From CAJXNP01 sp050305935 (GTDB taxonomy: Bacteria; Bacteroidota; Bacteroidia; Cytophagales; Cyclobacteriaceae), in the NCBI GenBank assembly GCA_050305935.1, contig JBNLGG010000067.1, forward strand, positions 1-21,431: 21,431 nucleotides of DNA, read 5' to 3'. The notes under the pieces are model-generated. The model worked only from the letters and a program-made list of their open reading frames with translations. It was not told the origin of the DNA and did not search any database. A program made the translations under genes and the position numbers. The stretch's first letter is position 1. Every line of letters begins with the position of its first letter. Shown here piece by piece: positions 1-8,052 of this stretch.

Positions 1-34
1 CAATTTCATTGCATGGGATTTTAATGTACCTGCC

Positions 35-217
35 TTAGGATATGATAGAAATGCAGAAGGGCGGAATGTACTGTTGTTTATCTGGCAAGGAATATTTTTC
101 CCTCGCTTTGGTTGTTGTGTAGTTTTTGGCAATCATATTAGGTATTTCCCCGTCGGGCATCGTACCGTTTTGCAAGTAATCCAGGTAGTTTTCTGTGAGG
201 GAAATTCTGGAATATTT
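35..217 (-). pseudogene. Unrecognised 60-codon C-terminal-like fragment
   Basis: A minus-strand frame stays open for 60 codons between stops at 218-220 and 35-37. It reads like real protein, with stretches such as ENYLDYLQNGTMPDGEIPN and KAREKYSLPDKQQYIPPF, but has no plausible start near its beginning. The family is not recognised. It could be the remnant of a gene interrupted near position 217, or a chance open frame. Its protein-like composition and its position beside another gene relic favour a remnant. Confidence 0.3.
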
Positions 218-393
218 TCATTGGAAATAAAATTATAGATTTTAATTGAGTGTCTCAAAAAAACAATTGCCTACCCCCAGTCTCGTCCAGTTGCCTGCGC
301 AAAGGCTTCCGCGGCAGCGTGCATGCGGACTCCCCGAAAGGGTTAGGGAAATTTAACCGATAATTTTTAGCTCTTAATTGTCCAAAGAATTGT

Positions 394-513
394 CTACTCA
401 TTGATCATATAATGCCAGCACAGTGGTCTTGAGAGCATGGCATTCGCTTCGTCGTCATTTTTGAAGCGTTCGTTAATGGGATCCCAATAGAGCTGTCTGT
501 TGAATTTCCGGTA
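394..513 (-). pseudogene. C-terminal remnant of a Gfo/Idh/MocA-family oxidoreductase
   Basis: The minus strand encodes 39 residues ending at a TAG stop (394-396) that contain LYWDPINERF, NDDEANAMLSRP and a tryptophan close to the end. This pattern is typical of the extreme C-terminus of Gfo/Idh/MocA-type NAD(P)-dependent oxidoreductases, where a WDP...F.(N/G)D.EAN..LSRP tail is common. Upstream in the same frame there is a stop at 523-525. A one-base shift there would give a HSINTF-like continuation resembling the preceding part of the family, so the relic looks frameshifted as well as truncated. Only about 64 bases separate it from the xylanase stop, so the rest of the gene has been lost. 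It may have been the last gene of the leftward xylan operon. Confidence 0.6.
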
Positions 514-577
514 CAAAAGTGTTTATGGAATGTAGAACCATATTTTCCAAACGGATCAATTCATCCCTTCCAATTGG

Positions 578-1702
578 CTACTTTTCAGTGGTAGCAATCA
601 CCGCATCAAATGCCTTTTTGGGTTTCAATTGCCTGTCGAATAACAGGGTGTAGTCTGACCTTCCATTTATCGGAAAATCATTTTTCCATGACACGCCATC
701 GTGAAGTCCCCAGAACGTAACTCTGCTTATTTTATCTGCATGCTTATTAAACAGCTCGAAGATCTCTGCATAGCGATCTGCCAGTCGATTTTGAACAGAA
801 TCAGGTAGTCCGTCAGGATAGGGGTTCATGGTCGGATTGTTGGCAAATTTTACCGAAACATCCGCTGTCGGCATGTGCCAGGGGCTTGGTAATGCAGAAA
901 TATCCAGTTCGGTAAACATTACCTTAACTCCCAGACCGGCATACATTTCTATCGCTGTCTCAATCTCCTCTAAAGAAGGATAGCCTAGTCCCCAGTGGGC
1001 CTGGATGCCTACTCCGTCTATCCGGATGCCTTTGCTCTGAAGGTTTTTGACAATCCTGATGGCCCCATCCCGTTTGCCGGCATTCACCAGGTTATAGTCA
1101 TTGTAGTATAGCTCCGCGTCAGGATCGGCATCATGGGCAAATTGGAAAGCTTTTGCTATGTAACCGTCGCCACCTATTTCCAGGAATTTGGATTTTCTCA
1201 GAGAGCCATCTTCTTCCAGCGCCTCGTTGACCACATCCCATCCTTTTATTCTTCCTTTGTACCGGCCAACGATGGTATAAATATGGTTTTTTATCCGGCT
1301 GGTCAATTCCTCGCTATCTATTGTTCCCCCATCATCCGCTTTAAATACCCAGGGGGCTAATTGACTGTGCCAAACCAGCGTGTGGCCTACTACAAACATT
1401 TTATTAGCCTCGCCGAACGCCACCAACTTATCTGCGATTTCAAAATTGAACTTGTCCTTTCCCGGGTGGATGTACATCCACTTCATATCATTTTCGCCTG
1501 TGAGAGAGCTGAACTGCGATTTAATGAGCTCAACCTCCTCCTTGGGCTGTCCATTTATGTGGCCGGTATTGACCGCCACGCCAATAAGGTATTTGTCCTT
1601 AAAAGCGTCTTTTAAGGTTCTTTTATCTTTTTTATTCAATTGGCTTCCTGCCAAAACCACGATGGCTGAAACAAGGATCACATAAACGGTCTTCTTAATC
1701 AT
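578..1702 (-). CDS. GH10 endo-1,4-beta-xylanase, secreted
   Basis: The 374-residue product is a single-domain family 10 glycoside hydrolase, which hydrolyses internal beta-1,4 bonds of xylan with retention. An N-terminal hydrophobic segment (about residues 5-20) without a lipobox cysteine suggests export to the periplasm or outside. Visible family motifs are GHTLVWHSQ (about 106-114), WDVVNEAL with the acid/base Glu160, FTELDIS with the nucleophile Glu265, and WGLHDGVSW near 341-349. The length matches a catalytic domain alone; no carbohydrate-binding module is seen. It follows the GH30 gene by 26 bases on the same strand and is probably co-transcribed with it, giving two complementary backbone-cleaving enzymes. 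The other members of the locus (GH67 and the uronate genes) support glucuronoxylan as substrate. Confidence 0.95.
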   Translation of the reverse strand: MIKKTVYVILVSAIVVLAGSQLNKKDKRTLKDAFKDKYLIGVAVNTGHINGQPKEEVELIKSQFSSLTGENDMKWMYIHPGKDKFNFEIADKLVAFGEANKMFVVGHTLVWHSQLAPWVFKADDGGTIDSEELTSRIKNHIYTIVGRYKGRIKGWDVVNEALEEDGSLRKSKFLEIGGDGYIAKAFQFAHDADPDAELYYNDYNLVNAGKRDGAIRIVKNLQSKGIRIDGVGIQAHWGLGYPSLEEIETAIEMYAGLGVKVMFTELDISALPSPWHMPTADVSVKFANNPTMNPYPDGLPDSVQNRLADRYAEIFELFNKHADKISRVTFWGLHDGVSWKNDFPINGRSDYTLLFDRQLKPKKAFDAVIATTEK

Positions 1703-1728
1703 AGCTATTTTATTACATTAAAATTTAC

Positions 1729-3153
1729 CTATAATTGCAATACAACAGTAGTAATAGAATTGCTCTTCAGGGATACAGGGTTTCCCACCACTAATCCATC
1801 CAATGCCACATACAAATTATCTTCAGTACTCGACCAGGCCGACATTCCCTTGATTGTTGTCGGATTTAATTCAAAGCTGACTTCCCTACTCGTCGAAGTG
1901 GTATTTATCAAAACCAAGGTAATCAGTGTGTTTTCCGGGTTCTTAAATGCAACAACATCGATCCCGGAATTTTCCGAAATGACATCTATCCTTTCATATC
2001 CAGCATCTACATGCTTAGCGTAATGCTTGATTAAATAGTAAAAAGGAGTGACGGTATAATTTCCAATGGTATCCACCCGCACCATTGCTGTATTGCTGTC
2101 CTCCGCCCACATCAATTCCCAATAAATATAAGCCGAGGAATTGGCTGTTTTTAATGCGTCGTTGATCAGTTTGCCGGTTTTCAGCCATGACATTCCTGAA
2201 TACTCGGTCATAAAGTTTGGCTTGTTGCTGAAATTTCCCACTTCCGATAAACTGGCTTTTATCGTACTTTCTGAGGAAGACTCATTTAGATTGTATGGAT
2301 GATAGGTATAGACACCCACATTACCGTTGTCCACCAATTTGTCCGCAAAAGCTTTGAAGGAAGCTGTGCTTAAATTAGCCGCCTCAGGTCCAACCATAAC
2401 CGGCAGGTTCTGGCGATCCTTTATTTTCTGATAAAGCGTATCGATTGCATTTACATAACCGGGTAAGGTGGCGGTTTCCTGGGCTGCCCATTCGCATGTT
2501 TCCCATCCGGGATTCACATAGTTTGGCTCATTTTGCATGCTGATGTAATCGGGCGAAAAAGAGATGTGATCCAGAACATCTACCCAATACGTGGCAAATT
2601 CATCATACATAAATCGATCACCATCCTTCTTTAAAGTGCCCTCGTTTAGGCTATTATTGCTTTTTAACGCAGAAGGTGGCCCCCATGAACTCAACAGGAT
2701 TTTAGCGCCAGGATTTCTGGATTTGATCTTGGTATATAATTCATTTGTGGCATCAAAATGTTGCTTAAACCATTCTTTTGTGGCCTCCATTTGATCGGGA
2801 ACCTTGTTGTTAGGATAGTCCAGCGGGTAGTACCAATTTTTCAGCCGGACTATGTCAGCTCCCAAATCATTTACCATCAAATCCAAGATTTCTTCTTTTT
2901 TGGAACTACGTGTTACCCGGTCGCAATACCAGGTCAATGCACCGCCAAATCCCACCATTTCCTGGTAAGTAACTGCAGGATCTAAAGTGATTTTAATTGA
3001 GGTGTCAGGGGTAGGAGTCGGGTTGCCACCATCCGGGTCGGGATCATTTTTGGAGCAGCTTGTAAAAACAATCATCAAGCCTGCAATCATCAAATTAAAA
3101 AGCCCTAACTTCAACCTGTGCATTTTTTTCGCTCCTATACCACTTGTCATCAT
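1729..3153 (-). CDS. GH30 glycoside hydrolase, probable (glucurono)xylanase lipoprotein
   Basis: The 474-residue product looks like a surface or periplasmic lipoprotein. A hydrophobic signal segment ends in FTSC (Cys33), followed by an acidic and proline-rich linker (about 34-52). The most natural start is Met11 (position 3123), which gives a compact signal peptide; the longer form adds ten residues. The catalytic domain follows a family 30 pattern: GFGGALTWYCD near 68-78, acid/base Glu209 in SMQNEPNY, nucleophile Glu317 in FMTEYSG, then YIYWELMW, with a C-terminal beta-sandwich ending in LKSNSITTVVLQL. GH30 subfamily 8 enzymes cut xylan near methylglucuronate branches, and the GH67 alpha-glucuronidase opposite makes that role likely, but the subfamily cannot be assigned by eye. 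It is the first gene of the leftward pair and starts from the divergent intergenic region. Confidence 0.88.
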   Translation of the reverse strand: MMTSGIGAKKMHRLKLGLFNLMIAGLMIVFTSCSKNDPDPDGGNPTPTPDTSIKITLDPAVTYQEMVGFGGALTWYCDRVTRSSKKEEILDLMVNDLGADIVRLKNWYYPLDYPNNKVPDQMEATKEWFKQHFDATNELYTKIKSRNPGAKILLSSWGPPSALKSNNSLNEGTLKKDGDRFMYDEFATYWVDVLDHISFSPDYISMQNEPNYVNPGWETCEWAAQETATLPGYVNAIDTLYQKIKDRQNLPVMVGPEAANLSTASFKAFADKLVDNGNVGVYTYHPYNLNESSSESTIKASLSEVGNFSNKPNFMTEYSGMSWLKTGKLINDALKTANSSAYIYWELMWAEDSNTAMVRVDTIGNYTVTPFYYLIKHYAKHVDAGYERIDVISENSGIDVVAFKNPENTLITLVLINTTSTSREVSFELNPTTIKGMSAWSSTEDNLYVALDGLVVGNPVSLKSNSITTVVLQL

Positions 3154-3319
3154 TCTTTGTTTTTTTATTATAAAAAGTTAATATTCAATTATTTAACAAA
3201 ATAAATATTTATCACTCTTTAATAATAGCAAATACAAAAACATTAGTCTACTAAAATCACCCATTCAACGATTTTATAGAAAATCCACCCCAAACTTTAT
3301 TCGGGAAGGTTTTCAAAAC

Positions 3320-3333
3320 GATCAATGTTGATC
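3320..3333. promoter_or_regulatory. Inverted repeat GATCAA-TG-TTGATC
   Basis: The arms GATCAA and TTGATC are perfect inverted copies separated by two bases, about 170 bases upstream of the leftward GH30 start. The size fits a dimeric regulator site, but the centre lacks the CG step typical of LacI-family operators. Short arms in AT-rich DNA can also arise by chance. Confidence 0.25.
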
Positions 3334-3538
3334 TTATTTCGTGTTTACTAATTCTTTGGTAGTCATTTAACAGCACAAACCACCGCAAAAAAATGCCTTA
3401 TACGGTGTGTTTGATTTTTGACATGCATTTTCATTTTCCACAAAAATCTATCGGATTTGGAAGCAGGAACTCAAAATCAGTTAACAACCGACTGCATAAA
3501 CAAATTGCGTGAAATTTAGTATTTGGCATATTTAGACT

Positions 3539-3546
3539 TATTTTTG
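3539..3546 (+). promoter_or_regulatory. Bacteroidota-type -7 promoter box upstream of the GH67 operon
   Basis: TATTTTTG matches the Bacteroidota primary-sigma consensus TAnnTTTG exactly. A TTTG at 3522-3525 is only 13 bases upstream, shorter than the roughly 19-base spacing usual for the -33 element, so the upstream half is weak. The location just before a LacI-like operator supports a regulated promoter with a start near 3550-3553. Confidence 0.45.
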
Positions 3547-3550
3547 CAAC

Positions 3551-3562
3551 GCAATCGATTGC
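3551..3562. promoter_or_regulatory. Candidate LacI-family operator GCAATCGATTGC
   Basis: This is a perfect 12-bp palindrome centred on CG. It matches the usual LacI/GalR-family operator architecture (GCAA-n-CG-n-TTGC), such as PurR-type sites. It lies four bases after the -7 box, over the predicted transcription start, as expected for repression by steric block. No LacI-type regulator is encoded in this window, so the protein would act from elsewhere. It probably controls the alpha-glucuronidase and uronate genes. Confidence 0.5.
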
Positions 3563-3731
3563 TCTACAACATGCATTGATTCAAGTAAGAAAGGATGGCC
3601 GTATTAACAAGATAGATTTCCAAAAAGTCTGAAAGGTGAAAACACCTATTTTCCATTTTTGGATTGGACTAAAAAAATCGGTTTTGAAATAGCATTTTTG
3701 TTTATAAAGTCAAAGCCAACTTTCACAAAAG

Positions 3732-5897
3732 ATGTCAATATCATTTATGAAAAGACTATTCACACTTTTATTAATTACTGTAAGCGCCTTATCTAAAGCG
3801 GAGGATGGCTACCAGCTATGGCTGCGTTATGAGCCAATCGCGCATCAGGAATTATTGGCAACCTATCAGGCAAAACTCAAAAGCATTTATCTCGCTGGCA
3901 ACGACCCCACCTTTTCTGTCATTAAGAATGAGTTGTCGATTGGCCTGGAAGGAATGCTGGGCGCACCTCCCAAATTCTCAAATTCAAAGGAGGATAATTC
4001 GCTGATCATTGGCACAAACGACGAGGAGATCATAAAATCCACGTTTGAAAAGCAATTGAAGGAAGTGGGAAATGAAGGTTATCTCATCGCGACAAAAAAG
4101 ATCAAGTCTAAAAACCATATTTTTATTGTTGCCAACTCTCCAATTGGCTGTCTGTACGGAACTTTCCACTTTTTACAGCTCCTTCAAACCAATCAATCTA
4201 TTGGTGACCTTGCCATTTCCAGCGCTCCTAAAGTCAATATTCGCATCCTTAATCACTGGGATAACCTGGATAGAACCGTCGAACGGGGGTATGCAGGTTT
4301 TTCTATTTGGGACTGGCATAAGCTGCCAGATTATATTGATCCCAGGTATATTGATTATGCCCGGGCTAATGCTTCCGTAGGAATAAATGGGGCAGCTCTC
4401 ACCAATGTGAATTCCAATGCATTAGTCCTTACACCAATGTGGCTGGAAAAAGTGAAAGCCTTAGCGGATGTGTTCAGGCCATATGGAATTAAAGTTTATT
4501 TAACAGCCCGGTTTAGTGCTCCATTAGAAATTGGAGGGCTCGATACTGCAGACCCTTTGGATGAAAGCGTGCAAAATTGGTGGAAAGATAAAGCAAAAGA
4601 AATTTATAACTATATTCCTGATTTTGGTGGATTTTTAGTAAAAGCAAATTCAGAAGGTCAACCAGGCCCTCAAAACTACAACAGAACACATGTTGATGGC
4701 GCTAACACTTTAGCAGATGCAGTAAAACCGTTTGGTGGTATTGTTATGTGGAGGGCTTTTGTGTATAGCGACGAAGAACCTGTGGATAGGGCCAGGCAAG
4801 CTTATCATGAGTTCGTACCCTATGATGGCAAATTCCGTGATAATATTTTAATCCAGGTCAAAAATGGGCCGATTGATTTTCAACCAAGAGAACCATTCCA
4901 TCCTATGTTTGGCGCCATGCCAAAAACACCCCTCATGATGGAATTCCAAATAACACAGGAATACCTGGGCCAGGCTACGCAGCTCGTGTATCTCGCTCCT
5001 ATGTACAGGGAATGCCTGGAATCTGACACCTACGCAAAAGGCCAAGGATCTTCCGTAGCAAAAGTAGTTGATGGAAGCCTGGACAATCATAAATTATCCG
5101 GAATGGCCGGCGTTTCCAACATCGGAAACGACCGAAACTGGACGGGGCACCTTTTTGGGCAGGCCAACTGGTACTGCTTTGGAAGGCTGGCGTGGGATCA
5201 CACTCTCACGGCGGAGGAAATAGCTGAGGAATGGATTAGAATGACTTTTGGCAATGACAGCGACGTCGTGACCACCGTCGGCGATGTAATGAATGCATCC
5301 TGGGAGATTTCCGTGAAATACATGACTCCGCTGGGCTTGCATCATATCATGGGCCCCAGCCATCACTACGGACCAGGACCCTGGATTAAAGATATGCCAA
5401 GAGCTGACTGGACCTCGGTTTATTATCACAAAGCAGATTCAAAGGGAATTGGCTTCGACCGAACCGCTACTGGGAGCAATGCGCTGGAGCAATATCAACA
5501 GCCTGTGGCCGATAGTTTGTCATCATTGAAGACCTGTCCAGATGAACTATTGTTGTGGTTTCATCACCTGGATTGGGATTATAAGATGAAATCCGGAAAT
5601 ACCTTATGGGAGGAGCTTTGCTACCAATATTACAAGGGGGCTGATTCTGTAACCTGGATGCAAAAAGAATGGAATACACTGGAAGGAAAGGTGGATGATG
5701 AAAGGTTTAATCAGGTGAAAATGCTGCTGGGAATACAAAAGAAGGAAGCCAATTGGTGGCGCGATGCCTGCCTATTGTACTTCCAGACATTTTCCCATCG
5801 GCCCATCCCTGAAAACCTGCCAAAACCTGAATACACATTGGAATACTATGAGGGCCTGCGATTTCCTTATGCGCCCGGGATAAGGCCAGGATGGTAA
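3732..5897 (+). CDS. GH67 alpha-glucuronidase, exported
   Basis: The 721-residue product removes (4-O-methyl-)D-glucuronic acid from the non-reducing-end xylose of xylo-oligosaccharides made by the neighbouring xylanases. The start Met1 or, more likely, Met6 (position 3747) leads a signal peptide (MKRLFTLLL...ALSKA), so the enzyme probably works in the periplasm. The order fits family 67: an N-terminal beta domain (to about 150), a TIM barrel (about 165-480) and a helical C-terminal domain. Candidate catalytic residues are Glu308 in KANSEGQPG (acid), Asp382 in NGPIDFQPREPFHP and Glu410 in FQITQEYLGQ; the 28-residue Asp-Glu spacing equals that of characterised family members. Other typical stretches are NHWDNLDRTVERGYAG and LHHIMGPSHHYGPGPW. 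It is first in an operon with the two uronate-pathway genes, which follow after 37 and 57 bases. Confidence 0.95.
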   Translation: MSISFMKRLFTLLLITVSALSKAEDGYQLWLRYEPIAHQELLATYQAKLKSIYLAGNDPTFSVIKNELSIGLEGMLGAPPKFSNSKEDNSLIIGTNDEEIIKSTFEKQLKEVGNEGYLIATKKIKSKNHIFIVANSPIGCLYGTFHFLQLLQTNQSIGDLAISSAPKVNIRILNHWDNLDRTVERGYAGFSIWDWHKLPDYIDPRYIDYARANASVGINGAALTNVNSNALVLTPMWLEKVKALADVFRPYGIKVYLTARFSAPLEIGGLDTADPLDESVQNWWKDKAKEIYNYIPDFGGFLVKANSEGQPGPQNYNRTHVDGANTLADAVKPFGGIVMWRAFVYSDEEPVDRARQAYHEFVPYDGKFRDNILIQVKNGPIDFQPREPFHPMFGAMPKTPLMMEFQITQEYLGQATQLVYLAPMYRECLESDTYAKGQGSSVAKVVDGSLDNHKLSGMAGVSNIGNDRNWTGHLFGQANWYCFGRLAWDHTLTAEEIAEEWIRMTFGNDSDVVTTVGDVMNASWEISVKYMTPLGLHHIMGPSHHYGPGPWIKDMPRADWTSVYYHKADSKGIGFDRTATGSNALEQYQQPVADSLSSLKTCPDELLLWFHHLDWDYKMKSGNTLWEELCYQYYKGADSVTWMQKEWNTLEGKVDDERFNQVKMLLGIQKKEANWWRDACLLYFQTFSHRPIPENLPKPEYTLEYYEGLRFPYAPGIRPGW

Positions 5898-5934
5898 ATG
5901 AAAAAACCTGAACCTAAAATAGAACAAAAAAACG

Positions 5935-6759
5935 ATGAATTTTCTCAATGATTTGTTCCGTATTGATGGGAAAGTAGCAGTGATAACCGGCGGTGGCGGT
6001 GTGCTGGCCGGGGAAATCGGAAGTGGTCTTTCCAAAGCAGGGGTCAAGATAGTAATGCTTGATATCAATGAAGATGCTGCCAAAAATGCTGCAGTAAAGA
6101 TTACCGAACAGGGAGGGACGGCCATTGGGTTAAAAAACAATGTGCTTGACATGGATGACTTGAAAAGAGTGAGAGATGAAATACTCCGTCATTATGGAAA
6201 AATCGACATTCTTTTAAACGCGGCGGGTGGCAATATGCCGGGTGCAACGGTATTACCCCATCAAACCGTATTTGACTTAGATATTGAAGACCTGAACAAA
6301 GTTACTGCACTCAACTATAATGGTACGTTATTGCCATCCTTGGTTTTTGGTGAGGTGATGTCTAAGCAGCAATCAGGAAGCATTATCAATATTTCATCTA
6401 TGGCGGCGACCCAGGCAATCACCCGGGTACTGGGGTATTCCACCGCGAAAGCTGCAGTTTCTAATCTAACCCTGTGGATGGCGGCAGAACTGGCGATGAA
6501 ATTTGGCGACAAAATCCGCGTAAATGCGCTGGCTCCTGGATTTTTCATTGGAAACCAAAACAGGGCCTTGCTTCTAAACCCGGATGGCTCTTACACAGAA
6601 CGAGGCCAACAGGTGATCAATAAAACGCCCATGCGGCGATTTGGTGAAGCCCACGAATTAATCGGCGCCGTTTTGTATTTAGTGAGCGATGCCGCCTCTT
6701 TTGTTACAGGGGTGGTTTTGCCGGTTGATGGTGGATTCAGTACCTTTAGTGGCGTATGA
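5935..6759 (+). CDS. uxuB: SDR-type D-mannonate oxidoreductase (fructuronate reductase)
   Basis: The 274-residue product is a classical short-chain dehydrogenase/reductase. The cofactor motif TGGGGVLAG (about 18-26), NAAGG (about 96-100), the catalytic Ser in INISS (154/155) and YSTAK (Tyr168, Lys172) are all present, and the end ...VLPVDGGFSTFSGV is typical of the family. In this operon, before mannonate dehydratase and after alpha-glucuronidase, the expected reaction is reduction of D-fructuronate to D-mannonate with NAD(P)H. SDR proteins of this length do this job in Bacillus and Thermotoga, in place of the unrelated long-chain UxuB of E. coli. The symbol rests on context plus similarity to that SDR subgroup; a related gluconate 5-dehydrogenase-like activity is the main alternative. 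It is cytoplasmic, with no signal peptide. Confidence 0.85.
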   Translation: MNFLNDLFRIDGKVAVITGGGGVLAGEIGSGLSKAGVKIVMLDINEDAAKNAAVKITEQGGTAIGLKNNVLDMDDLKRVRDEILRHYGKIDILLNAAGGNMPGATVLPHQTVFDLDIEDLNKVTALNYNGTLLPSLVFGEVMSKQQSGSIINISSMAATQAITRVLGYSTAKAAVSNLTLWMAAELAMKFGDKIRVNALAPGFFIGNQNRALLLNPDGSYTERGQQVINKTPMRRFGEAHELIGAVLYLVSDAASFVTGVVLPVDGGFSTFSGV

Positions 6760-6816
6760 TTTCAAGGTATGCCAAGGCCTAAAAAATGAATTGTTCTTTT
6801 ATAATTTAATTAAAAC

Positions 6817-7995
6817 ATGGATAAAATATTAATGGAGCAAACCATGCGATGGTATGGCCCAAATGACCCGGTAAGCCTTCAGGATATCAGACAGGCAGGA
6901 TGTACGGGAGTAGTTACTGCATTGCACCACATACCTGTAGGTGAAGTATGGGCGGTTGAAGAAATAAATAGGAGAAAAAAGGAAATAGAAGATGCTGGAA
7001 TGACCTGGACAGTTATTGAAAGTCTACCAGTGCATGAGGACATTAAAAAGCAAACGGGAAATTTTCAATTGTATATTGAGAATTACAGGAAATCGTTGGT
7101 AAATGTGGGCATGTGCGGCTTGAAGGTGGTGACCTATAACTTTATGCCGATATTAGACTGGATGCGAACTGACCCCTTTTTTACTCTACCAAACGGAAGC
7201 AAAGCGCTTAAATTTGAAAAGTCAGCTTTTATCGCCTTCGATTTGTTCATTTTAAAAAGGCCGGGTGCGGATGCGGATTATACTGCCGAGGAAATTGAAA
7301 AAGCAAAAAGGCGGTACGCCTCTATGACAGCGGTTGAAAAGGAAACGCTTTACAACAATGCGCTACTTGGCCTGCCCGGGAGTGAAGAAAGGTTTACCGA
7401 AGAACAGATCCTAAAAGCCTTAAAGGCCTACGATCAAATTGATGCCAAAAAGCTAAAGGAACATTTGTTTTACTTTTTGAAAGAAGTGGTTCCGACGGCA
7501 GAAAAGGCCGAACTGAAAATGGCCATTCACCCTGACGACCCTCCCTACCCTATCCTCGGCCTGCCAAGAATAGTCAGCACCGCCCAGGATGCCAGGGAAT
7601 TGATAAATGCCATGCCTTCTTCAGCTAATGGATTATGCTTTTGCACGGGCAGTTACGGCGTACGCCCAGACAACGATCTGGTAGCGATGGTAAAGGAATT
7701 TGGAGACAACATTCATTTCATTCACTTGCGAAATACCAAAAGGGATAGCGAAGGGAATTTCTTTGAAGCCAACCACCTGGACGGGGATTCGGATATGGTA
7801 GGTGTGGTTAGGGAATTGCTCCAGGTCATGCAAAAAAGAAAGGTCTCTTTGCCTGTGAGGCCCGACCACGGCCACCAGATGCTGGACGACCTTCGCAAGC
7901 AAACCTACCCGGGATATTCGGCGATTGGAAGATTGAAAGGCCTTGCCGAATTACGTGGCCTTGAATTGGGAATTGCCTCTATGATGCTACATTAG
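6817..7995 (+). CDS. uxuA: Mannonate dehydratase UxuA
   Basis: The 392-residue product dehydrates D-mannonate to 2-keto-3-deoxy-D-gluconate in the cytoplasm and belongs to the metal-dependent UxuA TIM-barrel family. Visible hallmarks are MRWYGPNDPVSL at the N-terminus, GVVTALHHIPVGEVW (about 31-45), AIHPDDPPYP (His238), LCFCTGSYG (about 263-271), FIHLRNT (His293, Arg295) and VRPDHGHQM (Asp350, His351, His353), which together supply metal and substrate ligands. The length matches the E. coli protein. It is the third gene of the GH67 operon and directly follows the fructuronate reductase in pathway order. The upstream isomerase (UxaC) and the downstream KDG kinase and aldolase must lie elsewhere. 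A hairpin follows the stop codon. Confidence 0.96.
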   Translation: MDKILMEQTMRWYGPNDPVSLQDIRQAGCTGVVTALHHIPVGEVWAVEEINRRKKEIEDAGMTWTVIESLPVHEDIKKQTGNFQLYIENYRKSLVNVGMCGLKVVTYNFMPILDWMRTDPFFTLPNGSKALKFEKSAFIAFDLFILKRPGADADYTAEEIEKAKRRYASMTAVEKETLYNNALLGLPGSEERFTEEQILKALKAYDQIDAKKLKEHLFYFLKEVVPTAEKAELKMAIHPDDPPYPILGLPRIVSTAQDARELINAMPSSANGLCFCTGSYGVRPDNDLVAMVKEFGDNIHFIHLRNTKRDSEGNFFEANHLDGDSDMVGVVRELLQVMQKRKVSLPVRPDHGHQMLDDLRKQTYPGYSAIGRLKGLAELRGLELGIASMMLH

Positions 7996-8006
7996 TTGTT
8001 TGGGTA

Positions 8007-8044
8007 GTCTCTGATTGCGATGTTAAACCCACACAATCAGAGAC
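8007..8044 (+). terminator. Hairpin after uxuA, possible terminator
   Basis: GTCTCTGATTG (8007-8017) and CAATCAGAGAC (8034-8044) form a perfect 11-bp stem with a 16-base loop, 11 bases past the uxuA stop codon. There is no run of T afterwards, so it may act as an RNA-stabilising 3' structure or a weak terminator rather than a classical intrinsic terminator. Confidence 0.5.
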
Positions 8045-8052
8045 GACTCAAT

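Larger units (their letters stand above)
1..577. other. Gene debris downstream of the xylanase operon
   Basis: No intact gene is visible in this stretch. It holds three short minus-strand open stretches that read like C-terminal ends of proteins (35-217, 271-342, 394-513), separated by stop codons and frame changes. The patch around 271-342 is clearly richer in G+C than its surroundings. The clearest relic, at 394-513, resembles the end of a Gfo/Idh/MocA oxidoreductase. The simplest reading is a degraded extension of the leftward xylanase operon or a junction left by past rearrangement; that is inference. Confidence 0.5.
3154..3731. other. Divergent promoter region between xylanase and alpha-glucuronidase operons
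   Basis: This 578-base, AT-rich stretch carries no convincing gene. It holds the start signals of two divergent operons. On the rightward side there is a TAnnTTTG -7 box (3539-3546) followed by a perfect 12-bp LacI-like palindrome (3551-3562). Nearer the leftward gene there is an inverted repeat with 6-bp arms (3320-3333). No exact TAnnTTTG box was found on the minus strand. If transcription of the GH67 gene begins near 3550, its leader is about 180 bases long. Confidence 0.6.

Noticed and set aside
240..275. GAGTGTCTC next to an A-run as an insertion-sequence end
   Set aside because: No matching inverted copy, target duplication or transposase frame was found in the window.
5094..5429. Minus-strand open frame of 111 codons inside the GH67 gene
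   Set aside because: It is the antisense shadow of strongly conserved GH67 coding sequence and has no protein-like pattern.
5772..6152. Minus-strand open frame of 126 codons across the GH67-uxuB junction
   Set aside because: It overlaps two genuine genes on the opposite strand, and its composition is serine/proline/phenylalanine-rich as expected for a reverse complement.
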